The notes below the pieces were generated by a model. The model saw only the letters and a program-made list of their open reading frames with translations, ran no database searches and had not been told where the DNA came from. Shown here one piece after another: positions 24,063 to 32,787 of a stretch of 64,000 bases of DNA. Source of the stretch: Uloborus plumipes (lineage: Eukaryota > Arthropoda > Arachnida > Araneae > Uloboridae); NCBI GenBank assembly GCA_038373865.1, contig JAXGGA010001674.1, forward strand, positions 80,099 to 144,098, read 5' to 3'. The first letter of the stretch is position 1; the number at the start of each line of letters is the position of its first letter. The position numbers and the translations under genes are program-made.

Positions 24063-24089
24063 TAAAAAAAAAAAAAAAAAAAAAAAAAA
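24063..24089. repeat. Poly-A tract in copy B
   Basis: A run of A preceded by a C-rich run and followed by 'caggaggttccgttgtcacc'. It is the counterpart of the tract at 14104-14140 in copy A, so the tract belongs to the family and is not a separate retroposon tail. Confidence 0.8.
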
Positions 24090-24547
24090 CAGGAGGTTCC
24101 GTTGTCACCTCCTGGGCCCCTTAAACAAGGGACCTGCTTTTATCGCAAATCTTAAGATAAAGTTTAATTTAGAGGCTGTTTAAAGTTGTTTTTCCTCTTT
24201 AAAAAGCTCTCTGCTTTCCACGTCATAGGCTTGATAGTAGCTTTTTGCTTTAACACACACAAGTTAAAGTAAACGATTATTGTAAAGCCGTCTTTTACAA
24301 GCTTTGTAGATGACCAAAACTGGGAATTAAGTTTCTTTAGACGCAAATAGTGAAATCTCAATTTCATTATGACTCGCTAAAATTGGCGATTTTTCAAAAA
24401 AACTCAGCTGACTTTCGGACCTTATATTTCGATAACTGGGGCGCGAGGGCAAAAACGCATGCGCCCAGAAACATGTTTTACAATGCTCTTTCGATTGGTA
24501 CTCATTAAAAAAAAAATTCATTATTCCATTATCGGGTACTTTCCTGG

Positions 24548-24833
24548 TTAGTCTCTTCTATTTCATTCACTAAGAAGTAAGATTCAAGTCGTTCCACGTA
24601 ACTTGGCCAATCTTCCATCGCAACATCAAAAGATTCAAAATTAAGGTTTGAAGATCCCATCCTCGCCGCCAACTTCTTGTGGTGTATATTAGTAGTAAGT
24701 TATATCAGATTCTAATACGACAAACATTTATTTTGCACTATTACATGAACGATATAACATTGCGATTTTCTTTTTCTTTTTTTTTTTTGGAACAGACAAA
24801 TTAAAACAACTGAAAAACGTACTCTCATACTAC
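24548..24833. other. No recognised feature
   Basis: AT-rich DNA between copy B and the truncated 3' end of the Tc1 element. The Tc1 right-hand terminus (in element sense) should lie here but is not recognisable. Confidence 0.3.
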
Positions 24834-25621
24834 CATATGTGATCAATAGGAGACAGATCATGGTAACATGTCAACACTCTGTAGAGTACATTGCGTTACA
24901 GCAGCGGTGTGAGGGCGAGTGTTGTGCTATTGGAAAACTCCCCCTTGAATGCTACTCATGAAGGGCTGTACTATAGATTAAATCACCAGACTGACGACAA
25001 ATTCGCAGTCAGTGTGTTTGGGATAACCACAAGAGTGCTTCTGCTGTCTTAGGAAACTGCTCCCGAGACCATGACTAGGTCTAGGTCCCATGTGTCTAGG
25101 TCGCACACTGCTTGGATGCAGGCGGTCCCCTGGCCTCCTTCTGACCACCACACGACCACCACTGGCACCAAGGCAGAATCTGATTTCATCAGAAATTACT
25201 ACAGATCTCCACTCCGACCTCCAGTGAGATCTGTCTTGACACCACTGCCGTAGCAAACGGCAATGGTTTGCAGTCAATGGAATACCGGTTACACGCTACC
25301 TGGCTCGGAGCTGTCCTTGAAGTAAGCGATTTCGTACCCATTATTGGGTCACGACGGTACCAACTGCATCTCGAATGTCAGCCGCAGGTGCAGTACGATG
25401 CACAGCCGTACGCAGGATTCGGCGATCTTCCTTCTCAGTCGTGCCACGTGACAGCTCGGAACTCGATCTTCTAGAAGTAGTACCACCCCTTGACCATAGC
25501 TTCCAATAATCATGCACGGTGGAAACATTCCACCAAGTCGTTCTGCAATATCGCGAAATGAAAATCCACCTTCTCGTAGCCAAATTGTACGATTTCGTTC
25601 AAACTCGGTGAGCTGTTGATA
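24834..25621 (-). pseudogene. Tc1 transposase, main body (broken)
   Basis: Minus-strand reading gives an N-terminal HTH region (QQLTEFERNRTI..., residues about 11-40), then after a frameshift near 25525 the linker region ending VGTVVTQ, and after another shift the first catalytic block SDEIRFCLGA near 25190 with its Asp present. Further on, the second block is damaged: where FQQDN is usual, a stop and H replace the Q and D near 24920. The last visible block is SPIDHIW at about 24834-24854, where family members have SPIEHIW. There is no sequence beyond it. The first ten codons lie at 32181-32207. Tc1 transposases cut and paste DNA at TA sites through a DDE/D catalytic domain; this one is dead by frameshifts, stops, a lost catalytic residue and truncation. 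Confidence 0.8.
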
Positions 25622-25948
25622 CAGGGTGACAAGAAGTAACTTGGACGAAGTTTCAAACCAAATATCTGTAAATACCACTGAATTTTTAACGATATTGTGA
25701 TAGGGAATCGATCCTATAAAGCTACTAAATAGGTGTAAGTGAGTTAGTTGGGATAAATATTATTGTTCGCAAACTATCTGCCATACTTGAATTGCATAAG
25801 CAAGAAAAGAAAAAATGTGAAATTGTTTAGTGATTGAAAGTGACTAAATACACGATTTCCTGCATAATTAAAAGGTTAAAAAAACTCAAACATGATGGTG
25901 ACAGTAAAGTATAAATCCAACGTTGCACAAATATACAGGTATACTGCA

Positions 25949-26229
25949 TGTGGTGTATCGAAAGAGTAACATCATCGCAATCGGTGGTGACGTCAGAGCT
26001 GACGTCACCCGAGAACGATCTGCGTAGTCGATTCAACAGACACTTGAGTGAGGACTCTCAAGCCAAGTGCGCGCGTACTGACGGCGACGCACTATAAATA
26101 TTGTGATGTATATAATGTAAATAGATGAATATGTAATTAATAGAATATTAAATGTTTAGCTAATTTTCCATAGCATGCTTGAAACCGCCACATACATACC
26201 CAAGTAAGTTATGTGTAAAAGCCATAACA
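25949..26229 (+). repeat. Gypsy 5' LTR
   Basis: It begins TGTGGTGTATCG and ends CATAACA. A TATA-like box, ctataaat, at 26091-26098 fits an R-region promoter. A 24-bp perfect inverted repeat holding two TGACGTCA octamers lies at 25986-26009. Confidence 0.9.
25986..26009. promoter_or_regulatory. Double CRE-type palindrome in the 5' LTR
   Basis: Two TGACGTCA-containing half elements face each other across AGAGCT... as a perfect inverted repeat. TGACGTCA is the consensus site of CREB/ATF bZIP factors. Its place upstream of the TATA-like box suggests an enhancer. The same block is intact at 30692-30715 in the other LTR. Confidence 0.5.
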
Positions 26230-26231
26230 AG

Positions 26232-26247
26232 TGGCGACGAGGATACC
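26232..26247 (+). promoter_or_regulatory. Putative primer binding site
   Basis: TGGCGACGAGGATACC starts two bases after the 5' LTR. TGG complements the CCA end of a tRNA, as expected for minus-strand priming. I do not assign the tRNA. Confidence 0.6.
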
Positions 26248-26310
26248 AGACGAAACCAGCCGACGATCTAACGATGAACCCAAACTGAAACCAGTGTAAA
26301 GAAGTACGCA

Positions 26311-27520
26311 TTGGATAGGGTAATACCCGAAGACGGCAAAGGTAGGAAATTTATATGTTTTCAATTTTGTAAGAAAATGGAGGCTTTAGTCCAAGAGTTG
26401 ATTAAACAGAATGAAGCGCTAGTACAAACACTCAAATTGAAAGCTGATATTCTAAATGAATCTAAAGTGACTGAAGTCAATTTTGAAAAATATGATGAAA
26501 GTAGTGAAAATTTTGACTCTTTCATTGAAAGATTTGAAGCTTTCATGGATATGCAAAATGTCCCAGAAGAAAAACGCGCGAAAACGCTAATCTCAAGTCT
26601 ATCAGCGAAGCTATATAATTTACTGAAGAATCTTTTATCGCCGGAAATCCCAGGCGAAAAAGAATACTCAACTCTCAAGGACATTCTAAAAGATCATCTC
26701 AATCCTTAGCCGTTAATCATTCCCAGCCGTCACATATTTCTAAATTGTAAGCAGGGTGAATCACAGTCTATTAAGGGGTATCTGGCGGAGCTCCGGTCAT
26801 TAGCGATTCCTTGTATGTATAAACAGGATATGTTGAATATGATGATCAGGGATGTTTTTGTGAGCGGATTAAAAGATCGCGCAATGCTTGATCGCTTATT
26901 TGAAGAAGATGATACCGTAAAGTCGGGTTACTTGGACCCTAGGGGGTTACTTGAGCCCATTAAAGTAAAATGATAAAATCTGGGTTTGGTATTTACTAGT
27001 TGAAGACTTGCACGTAGTTCCTCGTTTCTCCGCTAGGTAGAAGCACTCTGCAGTCTCTAACGCTAGTACCAAACCCAGATTTATCATTTTACTGTGGGCT
27101 AAAGTAACCCCCTTGTGGGTCCAAGTAACCCGACTTTACGGTATAGATTTGGATAAGACCTTGCTTTAGCTATGGAGAAAGCGGGGAAAAGCACCGCAGA
27201 ATTAATTGGTAGAAAAACGGGAATTCATAACTACACTGAGGAAGGATAAAAGCCAGTATCAGAAAAAGAAATATTCGCAAAATAAAAAGAAATGTACGCG
27301 ATGTAATGGAACGAATCATTCGAAAGATGAATGTCGTTATAAAACATATAAATGTAAATTTTGCGATAAAATTGGTCATTTAGGGAAAACATGTTTTTCT
27401 GCCAAAGGAAATAAATCTAGCAAACCTGTTAAGCAAAAGCAGGTAGAGATGGAAACATTTCCTGAAATTGAAGGTATTGATTCCGTACCGATTAACTCTG
27501 TTCAAACAGAAGAGTACACT
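26311..27520 (+). pseudogene. Gypsy gag (broken, with MITE insertion)
   Basis: The first frame (26311-26709) encodes a helical, charged N-terminus; a likely true start is the ATG at 26377 (MEALVQELIKQNEALVQ). A TAG at 26707-26709 interrupts it, but the same frame goes on with gag-like sequence (FLNCKQGESQSIKGYLAEL... to FEEDD) up to 26914, where a 227-bp MITE intervenes. Beyond it, after a frameshift, the frame at 27206-27526 carries two CCHC zinc knuckles (CTRCNGTNHSKDEC and CKFCDKIGHLGKTC) that bind genomic RNA in the capsid. Gag would form the particle. The stop, the insertion and the frameshifts make it non-functional. Confidence 0.82.
26915..27141. mobile_element. 227-bp MITE in Gypsy gag, TA TSD
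   Basis: The ends CCGTAAAGTCGGGTTACTTG and the exact complement at the right form a TIR of about 25 bp, extended by a further imperfect inverted repeat ('aaatgataaaatctgggttt' against 'aacccagatttatcatttt'). TA flanks both sides (26913-26914 and 27142-27143). Gag sequence continues across it, which dates it after the Gypsy insertion: it is the youngest layer of this nest. Confidence 0.82.
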
Positions 27521-28486
27521 GGCTGAACAACAACCAAGGAAACCTATAATGGTTAAAATGATTGTTGAAGGACAACTCATAGACTTTGAGATGGACACGG
27601 GAGGAGGTGTTACGGTCATGAGCCTTAAGAATTTCCGAAAAATTTCAAATAAAAAAATTCAGCCTACAAAGTTAATTTTTAAAACGTACAAAAGGGATAA
27701 AATTATTCCAATGGGTTATGTAACGGTTAATGTTACTTATAACGAGATTAACTATGTATTAAATTTGTATATAGTTAAGGAGAATTTAGATACAATTCTT
27801 GGTCGCGAATGGCTGTACAAGATAAAATTAGATTGGAATTCGATAAAAAATTTCAAAACAGAAACAAATGTTAGCCTATCTAAATTATTAGACGAATATA
27901 AAGAATTGTTTTCTGATGAGTTGGGAGAAATTAAAAATTACGAATGCAAGTTAGAGCTAAAAACTGATACTAATCCTGTATTCTGCCGACCGAGGCCATT
28001 GCCCTTTTCATTAAAAAGCAGGGTTTCAGAAGAAATTGATCGTTTGGAACGCGAAAATATCATTGAAAAAGTACACTTTCTGACTGGGCAACACCGATCG
28101 TGCCCGTAGTTAAGTCAAATGGTAAAATTAGGTTGTGTGCAGATTATTCTGTTACTTTAAATAAGAACTTAAAAGCGTAACAACATCCGATTCCTAGAAT
28201 GGAAGATATTTTTGCATCACTGAGTGATGGTAAGGTGTTTTCAAAGGTCGATTTTTCTCAGGCATATTTACAAATGAAAATGCACCCTGAAAGTCAAAAA
28301 TTATTGACAATAAGTACACATAAGGGACTTTACCTGTGTAAAAGATTAATGTATGGGGTTAATGCCCCTCCGGCAATATGGCAGAAATACACTGAAAGTG
28401 TTGTTCAGGATTCAAAAGGAGTTGAAGTATTTTTTGACGATGCTAGAATTGCTGCTCCAGATGTAGAAATTCACTTAGATTAAAAG
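27468..28486 (+). pseudogene. Gypsy pol, protease and reverse transcriptase part (broken)
   Basis: The frame 27468-28109 holds an aspartic protease domain with active-site MDTGGGV (near 27590) and the second motif ILGREWL (near 27795), then the N-terminal RT region (PRPLPFSLKSRVSEEIDRL). A frameshift near 28080 moves the reading to [21 protein letters not shown], then a TAA near 28178 breaks it. The frame 28199-28483 continues with KVDFSQAYLQM (first RT catalytic Asp), RLMYGVNAPPAIWQ and the FFDD catalytic motif near 28433, where YxDD is usual. A stop follows at 28481-28483. The enzyme would mature the polyprotein and copy RNA into cDNA. Two stops and a frameshift disable it, though key residues persist. 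Confidence 0.88.
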
Positions 28487-28515
28487 AATTTTTTGAAAGG
28501 TGTCGCGTTCACGGG

Positions 28516-29787
28516 TTGAAAATCAACAAAAATAAAAGTAAATTCGTTCAAAAAGAAATAGAATTTTTAGGGATTAAAATAAACTCTCAAGGACTGTCGC
28601 AAACGTCAGATAAAATTGAAGCAATTAAAAATGCCACGGAACCAAAAAATGTCCATGAAGTAAAATCATTTATGGGATTGGTAAATTTTTATTCGCGGTT
28701 CTCAAAAAAGTTAGCGACGCTAGCTTATCCTTTGCACCAGTTAACGAAGAAAGATGTTTCTTGGAATTGGGATAAACAATGTAAGAAAGCTTTCCAAAGG
28801 GTTAAAGACGAAATTTGTTCGGAACGAATTTTGGTTCATTATGACCCGGAACTTCCACTTCTGTTGGCAACAGATGCGTCACCAGTTGGACTGGGAGCAG
28901 TTTTGTCACATAAATTTCCGGACGGTTCTGAACGTCCGCTTGCTTTTGCACCTAAAACTCTTTCTTCAACAGAACAAATGTATTCTCAAATTGACAAAGA
29001 AGACTTGGCAATAGTATGGGCAGTGAAGAAATTCTTTATATACTTGAAAAATACGAAGTTCACTCTCATTACAGATCATAAGCCATTAGTAGCAATTTTT
29101 GGCTCAAAGAAAGGTTTGCCAGTTTTAGCTGCTACACGGCTACTGCATTATGTGTTGACCCTACAATCATTTCAATTTAATATTATTTATCGTCAAACTA
29201 AAGAGCACGGCAATGCAGACTTTCTCTCACGTTTACCCACTGATTCAGAAGAATTATCTTTACATGATGATATCGATATTTTCCAGCTACATCAAATAGA
29301 AACGCTGCCTGTGACAGCAAAAGATTTAGCCAGGGAAACAGAAAGGGATGAGGAACTCAGTCCTTTATTAAGAATCTTGAAATGTGGAGGTGAACTGAAG
29401 GGAAGGGAAATGGAGTATAGCCTGCAAGACGGTTGCGTTATGTATGGGCAACGTGTGTGCATTCCGAAAAAGTACCGAAATCAAATTTTAAATGAACTGC
29501 ATCACGGACACTTAGGAGTAGTGAAGATGAAGGCAATCTCAAGATCGTACGTGTTCTGGCAAGGAATTGACAAGGACATTGAAAGCGTTGCGAAAAACCG
29601 TGCAGACTGTGCAGTAAATAAAACTGACCCTCCTAAAGTTAAAGTACACCGTTGGGAGTACCCCAGTGCTCCAATGGATCGTGTACATATTGATTTTGCT
29701 GGTCCAATGTTCGATTATATGTTTTTGGTAATAGTAGATGCACACTCAAAATGGCTAGAAGTATATCCCATGCGAACCAACACTTAA
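28516..29787 (+). pseudogene. Gypsy pol, RT thumb, RNase H and integrase N-half
   Basis: A 423-residue open frame. It starts in the RT thumb (KIEFLGIKINSQGLS-type motif), followed by the RNase H domain with ATDASPVGLGAVL (catalytic Asp near 28875), IDKEDLAIVWAV (Glu) and ITDHKPL (Asp). Next comes the integrase zinc-binding region with ELHHGHLG and, at its end, RADCAVNK, where the first of the two usual Cys is Arg. Then comes the first catalytic Asp in MDRVHIDFAGPM and the second-strand motif VDAHSKWLEVYP. A TAA at 29785-29787 interrupts the integrase. RNase H removes the RNA template and integrase inserts the cDNA. The intact length is notable for an element otherwise broken. Confidence 0.9.
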
Positions 29788-30636
29788 TTCAAGACTATAG
29801 AATGCTTACGAGATTTCTTTGCTCGCTTCGGACTGCCGATCATGTTGGTGAGTGACAACGGGCCACAATTCACTTCAAATGAATTTCAAGTGTTTTGGAA
29901 AAATAATGGCATAAAACACAAAACCTCAGCACCGTTTAAACCTTCTAGTAACGGTCAGGCCGAAAGGTACGTGTTTAACGTGAAACAGTCTCTGAGAACT
30001 ATGAAAAATTATCCTGGAACTCTTAGACAAAAGCTTAGTACCTTCCTCATGCAATACAGGAAGGCGCCTAACATGACGACTCTACAGAGTCCTGCGATGC
30101 TAATGATTAAAAGAGAAATCCGTACACGGATCGACCTGGTTAGACCAGATCTAAAAACCAGAGTCGAGGAAAGAGTTCGCAAGGGAACTTATGAATTTTC
30201 GGACAGAGGGTTCGAAGTAGGAGACAAGGTTGCAGTTAGAAACTATCGTCAAGGTGACAAGAAATGGCGATTCGGATCCGTTGCAAGCAAAGACGGCCAA
30301 TTGCATTACACAATTGATGTGAACGGTCAACTTTGGCGACGTCACATTGATCAGATGCCAAGCTGTGGAGACTTTGAAGAAGTCGACTGGGTCCGAAGAC
30401 CGACCTTCCGGGAGACATCCAGTGGTGCAAGATTGGAGAGCAGTCCAGCCGGCAACGACAACAGCAATCTTCAGGGGGACCAATCCGTGCCTTCGGTGAT
30501 GACTGATGTCCAGCAAGGACCTCCAGCCACCAGTCCAGTGCCAGCTTCCGAGATGCAAGGAAAACTATCATCAGCACCTGTTCCACTTCGGCGCTCCACC
30601 CGGACTAGAAAAGAACCAGATAGACTGGGCTACTAA
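29788..30636 (+). pseudogene. Gypsy integrase C-half
   Basis: The same frame continues past the TAA: FKTIECLRDFFARFGLP, then VSDNGPQFTS with the second catalytic Asp, and KPSSNGQAERYVFNVKQSL with the catalytic Glu. The C-terminal region includes FEVGDKVAVRNYR, the GPY/F-like module, and ends RRSTRTRKEPDRLGY, a common Gypsy terminus, at 30636. From 29842 an ATG-initiated frame of 264 residues is open. Only the single TAA separates it from the preceding segment. Confidence 0.88.
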
Positions 30637-30641
30637 AGATT

Positions 30642-30654
30642 AAAAAGGGAGGAA
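30642..30654 (+). promoter_or_regulatory. Polypurine tract
   Basis: AAAAAGGGAGGAA lies directly before the 3' LTR, the expected plus-strand primer of an LTR element. Confidence 0.8.
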
Positions 30655-30935
30655 TGTGGTGTATCGAAAGAGTAACATCATCGCAATCGGCGGTGACGTC
30701 AGAGCTGACGTCACCCGAGAACGATTTGCGTAGTCGATTCAACAGACACTTGAGTGAGGACTCTCAAGCCAAGTGCGCTTACTGACGGCGACACACTATA
30801 AATATTGTGATGTATATAATGTAAATAGATGAATATCTAATTAATAGAATATTAAATGTTTAGCTAATTCTCCATAGCATGCTTGAAACCGCCACATACA
30901 TACCCAAGAAAGTTATGCGTAAGAAAGACACAACA
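30655..30935 (+). repeat. Gypsy 3' LTR
   Basis: Matches the 5' LTR except for about a dozen substitutions and small indels, mostly near the right end. It starts TGTGGTGTATCG, ends CACAACA, and is followed by the CTGCA duplication. Confidence 0.9.
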
Positions 30936-31191
30936 CTGCAGACACGTGTTTAGGGGCTACAAGGAGCCCCTTTTCAATGCAAGAAGTGTGAGCTTTAGGA
31001 TGAAGAATCATCCGATAAACGGACGATTTTATCGGATGATTCTTCATCCTAAAACTCACACTTCTTGCATTGAAAAAGGGGCTCCTTGTAGCCCCGAAAT
31101 ACGTGTCTGCAGTATACCTGTATATTTGTGCATTTTTAACGATGGATTTATACTTCACATCTATCGCACAAAGGTATTTATTTTCTTCATG

Positions 31192-32062
31192 ATGGTGACA
31201 GGTCAGGAAGAAGAAGAAAATGCACAGTTAACACATCTAGCGACCAGAAAGTGGTCAAAAAGCGAGTTTAACGAAACCCTAGGATTTCAATGAGAAAGGT
31301 TGCTAGAGGGGTGAAAATCAGTATAGAAACCACTCGTTTGATGGTAATTGTTAAGCTTGGTCTTCTCCCTTACAAAATGAGAGACTTAAAAGCTAGCAGC
31401 AAAGAACAAACGCACAAGACTTCAAAAGAGAAAAGAACTGTTAAGCGGGCCGCAGATGATCGATAGAAAACATTGCTCTTCACAAATGAAAAACTGTTCT
31501 CAATTGAACAAACTCAAAATAGCCATAATGATAGAGTTTGATCAGCAGAAGCACCTGGAACTTTTTTAATTGTTGGCGGCGTCAACTACCCCTATCTGCA
31601 ATGGTTTGGGGTGGGATATGTGCTAGTGGGGAAACACCACTTGTTTTTGTTGATCAAGGGATAAAAAATAATCAGCAAACATACCGCAAACTCATTTTGG
31701 ATGATGTTGTCTTACCTTGTTTGCAAAAGTTCTTTGAAAACCAAAGATGGACCTTCCAACAGGATTTTTCACAAAAGACACTCAAGATTGATGCAAGACA
31801 CATTTTCCAAACTTCATTGGAGCTGAAGAATGCCCCCCCCCCCCGGACTCCCCAGATTTGAACCCAATGTATTATTCTGTTTGGTCCATCTTGGAAACAA
31901 GGGTGTATAATAAACCTGATAAAACTTTGGCATCTCTACAACCATTCTTCGGGAAAGAAAGGGATAAAATATCAATGAGTGAGTTGCGGCCCGTAGCCGA
32001 AAATTTTGTGACACGTCTAAAGCTCTGTATTAATACTAACGGTAGCCAATTTGAATATGTTT
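31192..32062 (+). pseudogene. ITmD37D-like mariner transposase (broken)
   Basis: The N-terminal segment (31192-31293) runs from MMVTGQEEEENAQLTH and is followed by damaged sequence with stops. Between 31350 and 31540 a decayed DNA-binding and first catalytic region is legible ('LLPYKMR', 'TNEKLFS' near 31485). From 31583 the frame gives PLSAMVWGGICASGETP and QRWTFQQD (second catalytic Asp near 31766). After a frameshift and a poly-C run, PDLNPMYYSVWSILETR follows at 31850-31895. The last motif is normally MDYSVW, so the third catalytic Asp is replaced by Tyr. The C-terminus reads RPVAENFVTRLKLCI. Several frame breaks plus the missing catalytic residue make it inactive. The family cuts and pastes at TA. 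Confidence 0.78.
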
Positions 32063-32180
32063 AAATATATTAGACAAAATAATGTATTCATACTTATTTT
32101 GAAGTTTGGTCGCATTATTTTCATTAGCAACAAAGTTATACCGTACGATGTGTGTCCAAGTTATTTCTTGTCACCCTGTA

Positions 32181-32207
32181 ATGGCTTCTTCGTCTTCTCA
32201 AGGGCAT
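32181..32207 (-). pseudogene. Tc1 transposase, first codons beyond the insertion
   Basis: An ATG at 32207 begins MPLRRRRSH, which continues in frame into YQQLTEF on the other side of the mariner insertion at 25621. This is the expected basic N-terminus of a Tc1 transposase, and it proves that the insertion at 25622-32178 landed in codon 10 of this gene. Confidence 0.75.
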
Positions 32208-32446
32208 TCCTGGCTAACATGAACGCAATACGTCAAATTTCATGGAAAAATGATACTCACGAGCTTTGCAACAGGCATTTAGAACAAGCCTTATTTGCAA
32301 GTTCTGAGTGACGCCAGCTGCGCCACACTTATGAGCAGAGCGCGAAATTTCAATCGATGTCATCTTTCAGTTGTATAAACACGCCTACCAAATTTCGTTT
32401 ATCTAGCGCAAGCCTTTCTTGGTGTTGGGATTTTTTTTCGCCGGTG

Positions 32447-32785
32447 TATTATAGCATGTACCTAGTATCAAGTAGTATCCATATTTAAAACAATTGGCCT
32501 GGGTCACTCATTGTTTTTGGAGCAAAGAGATCACGTATTTCGTACCATACATTCGCGACCTTTATTCCGGGACAAATAAATCCGATTTATAAAAAAAGAA
32601 ACTTTTTCTCATTATAGTACAAAAAACACAACCTGAAATTTTCGGGACAATTGAGAACATCAACTATCAGTAAGCGCACAACTCGGAAAACAATGACTTA
32701 TGGGTTATTTTCACCATATGCTTACATTTCAAAAATTTTAAGTAAGTTTTTTAACTTGCTATTTTCTTTTAGAAACACTAACAGA
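32447..32785. other. No recognised feature
   Basis: AT-rich sequence between the Tc1 5' end and the next TIR element. No gene is visible. Confidence 0.3.
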
Positions 32786-32787
32786 TA

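Larger units (their letters stand above)
19045..24547. mobile_element. CCAGGAAAGTAC-family TIR element, copy B, with nested palindromes
   Basis: The ends CCAGGAAAGTACTCG and the complement of CCAGGAAAGTACCCG match copy A, and the subterminal sequence is closely similar (compare 12420-12710 with 19080-19380, and 14141-14600 with 24090-24530). Flanks are TGA on the left and TTA on the right, so the TSD has probably mutated. Relative to copy A, about 3.6 kb of extra sequence lies between about 20284 and 23906. It ends with the GGGTCATTCCA-type terminus in reverse orientation. No transposase was found. Confidence 0.68.
25949..30935 (+). mobile_element. Gypsy-type LTR retrotransposon (4,987 bp), CTGCA TSD
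   Basis: Two 281-bp LTRs (25949-26229 and 30655-30935) begin TG and end CA and are flanked by a perfect 5-bp duplication, CTGCA, at 25944-25948 and 30936-30940. The order is gag, protease, reverse transcriptase, RNase H, integrase, the order of Ty3/Gypsy elements. A primer-binding-site-like TGGCGACGAGGATACC follows the left LTR, and a purine-rich tract precedes the right one. The LTRs differ at roughly a dozen positions by eye, so this insertion is neither very young nor ancient. Internal stops and frameshifts in gag and pol mean it could not move on its own now. No env-like frame is present. Confidence 0.93.
25891..31201. mobile_element. Palindromic insert split by the Gypsy element
   Basis: Left of the LTR the sequence aagtataaatccaacgttgc... 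(from about 25910), and right of it 30941-31158, together form a near-perfect inverted repeat. Its arms meet at about 31020 ('atcatccgataaa' against 'tttatcggatgat'). A 14-bp direct repeat, catgatggtgacag, brackets the whole at 25891-25904 and 31188-31201, perhaps its target duplication, though that is unusually long. It lies in the 5' part of the ITmD37D-like mariner. The mirrored ORFs at 30883-31293 and 30913-31158 arise from the palindrome. Confidence 0.65.
25622..32178 (+). mobile_element. ITmD37D-like mariner transposon, interrupted by later insertions
   Basis: The ends are CAGGGTGACAAGAAGTAACT and the complement of CAGGGTGACAAGAAATAACT, flanked by TA at 25620-25621 and 32179-32180. Its own sequence is the 5' part (25622 to about 25904) and the 3' part (from about 31188). 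Between them lie a palindrome and a Gypsy element. Transposase remnants of this family occupy 31192-32062. It inserted into the Tc1 transposase gene. Confidence 0.82.
24834..32446 (-). mobile_element. Tc1-like transposon, split by a later insertion and 3' truncated
   Basis: The 5' end lies at the right: the probable terminus ACACCGGCGAAAAAAAATCC reads leftwards from 32446, followed by a leader and the transposase start at 32207. The transposase continues on the far side of the 25622-32178 insertion, from 25621 down to about 24834. The 3' end and its TIR are missing, so no TSD can be shown. The split is exact: joining the two flanks at one TA restores the reading frame through the junction. 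Confidence 0.75.

Noticed and set aside
30151..30586. Minus-strand ORFs over 100 residues inside the Gypsy element
   Set aside because: Antisense shadows of the integrase C-terminus.
32051..32311. 86-residue ORF after the mariner transposase
   Set aside because: It crosses the mariner right end into the Tc1 leader, so it cannot be one gene.
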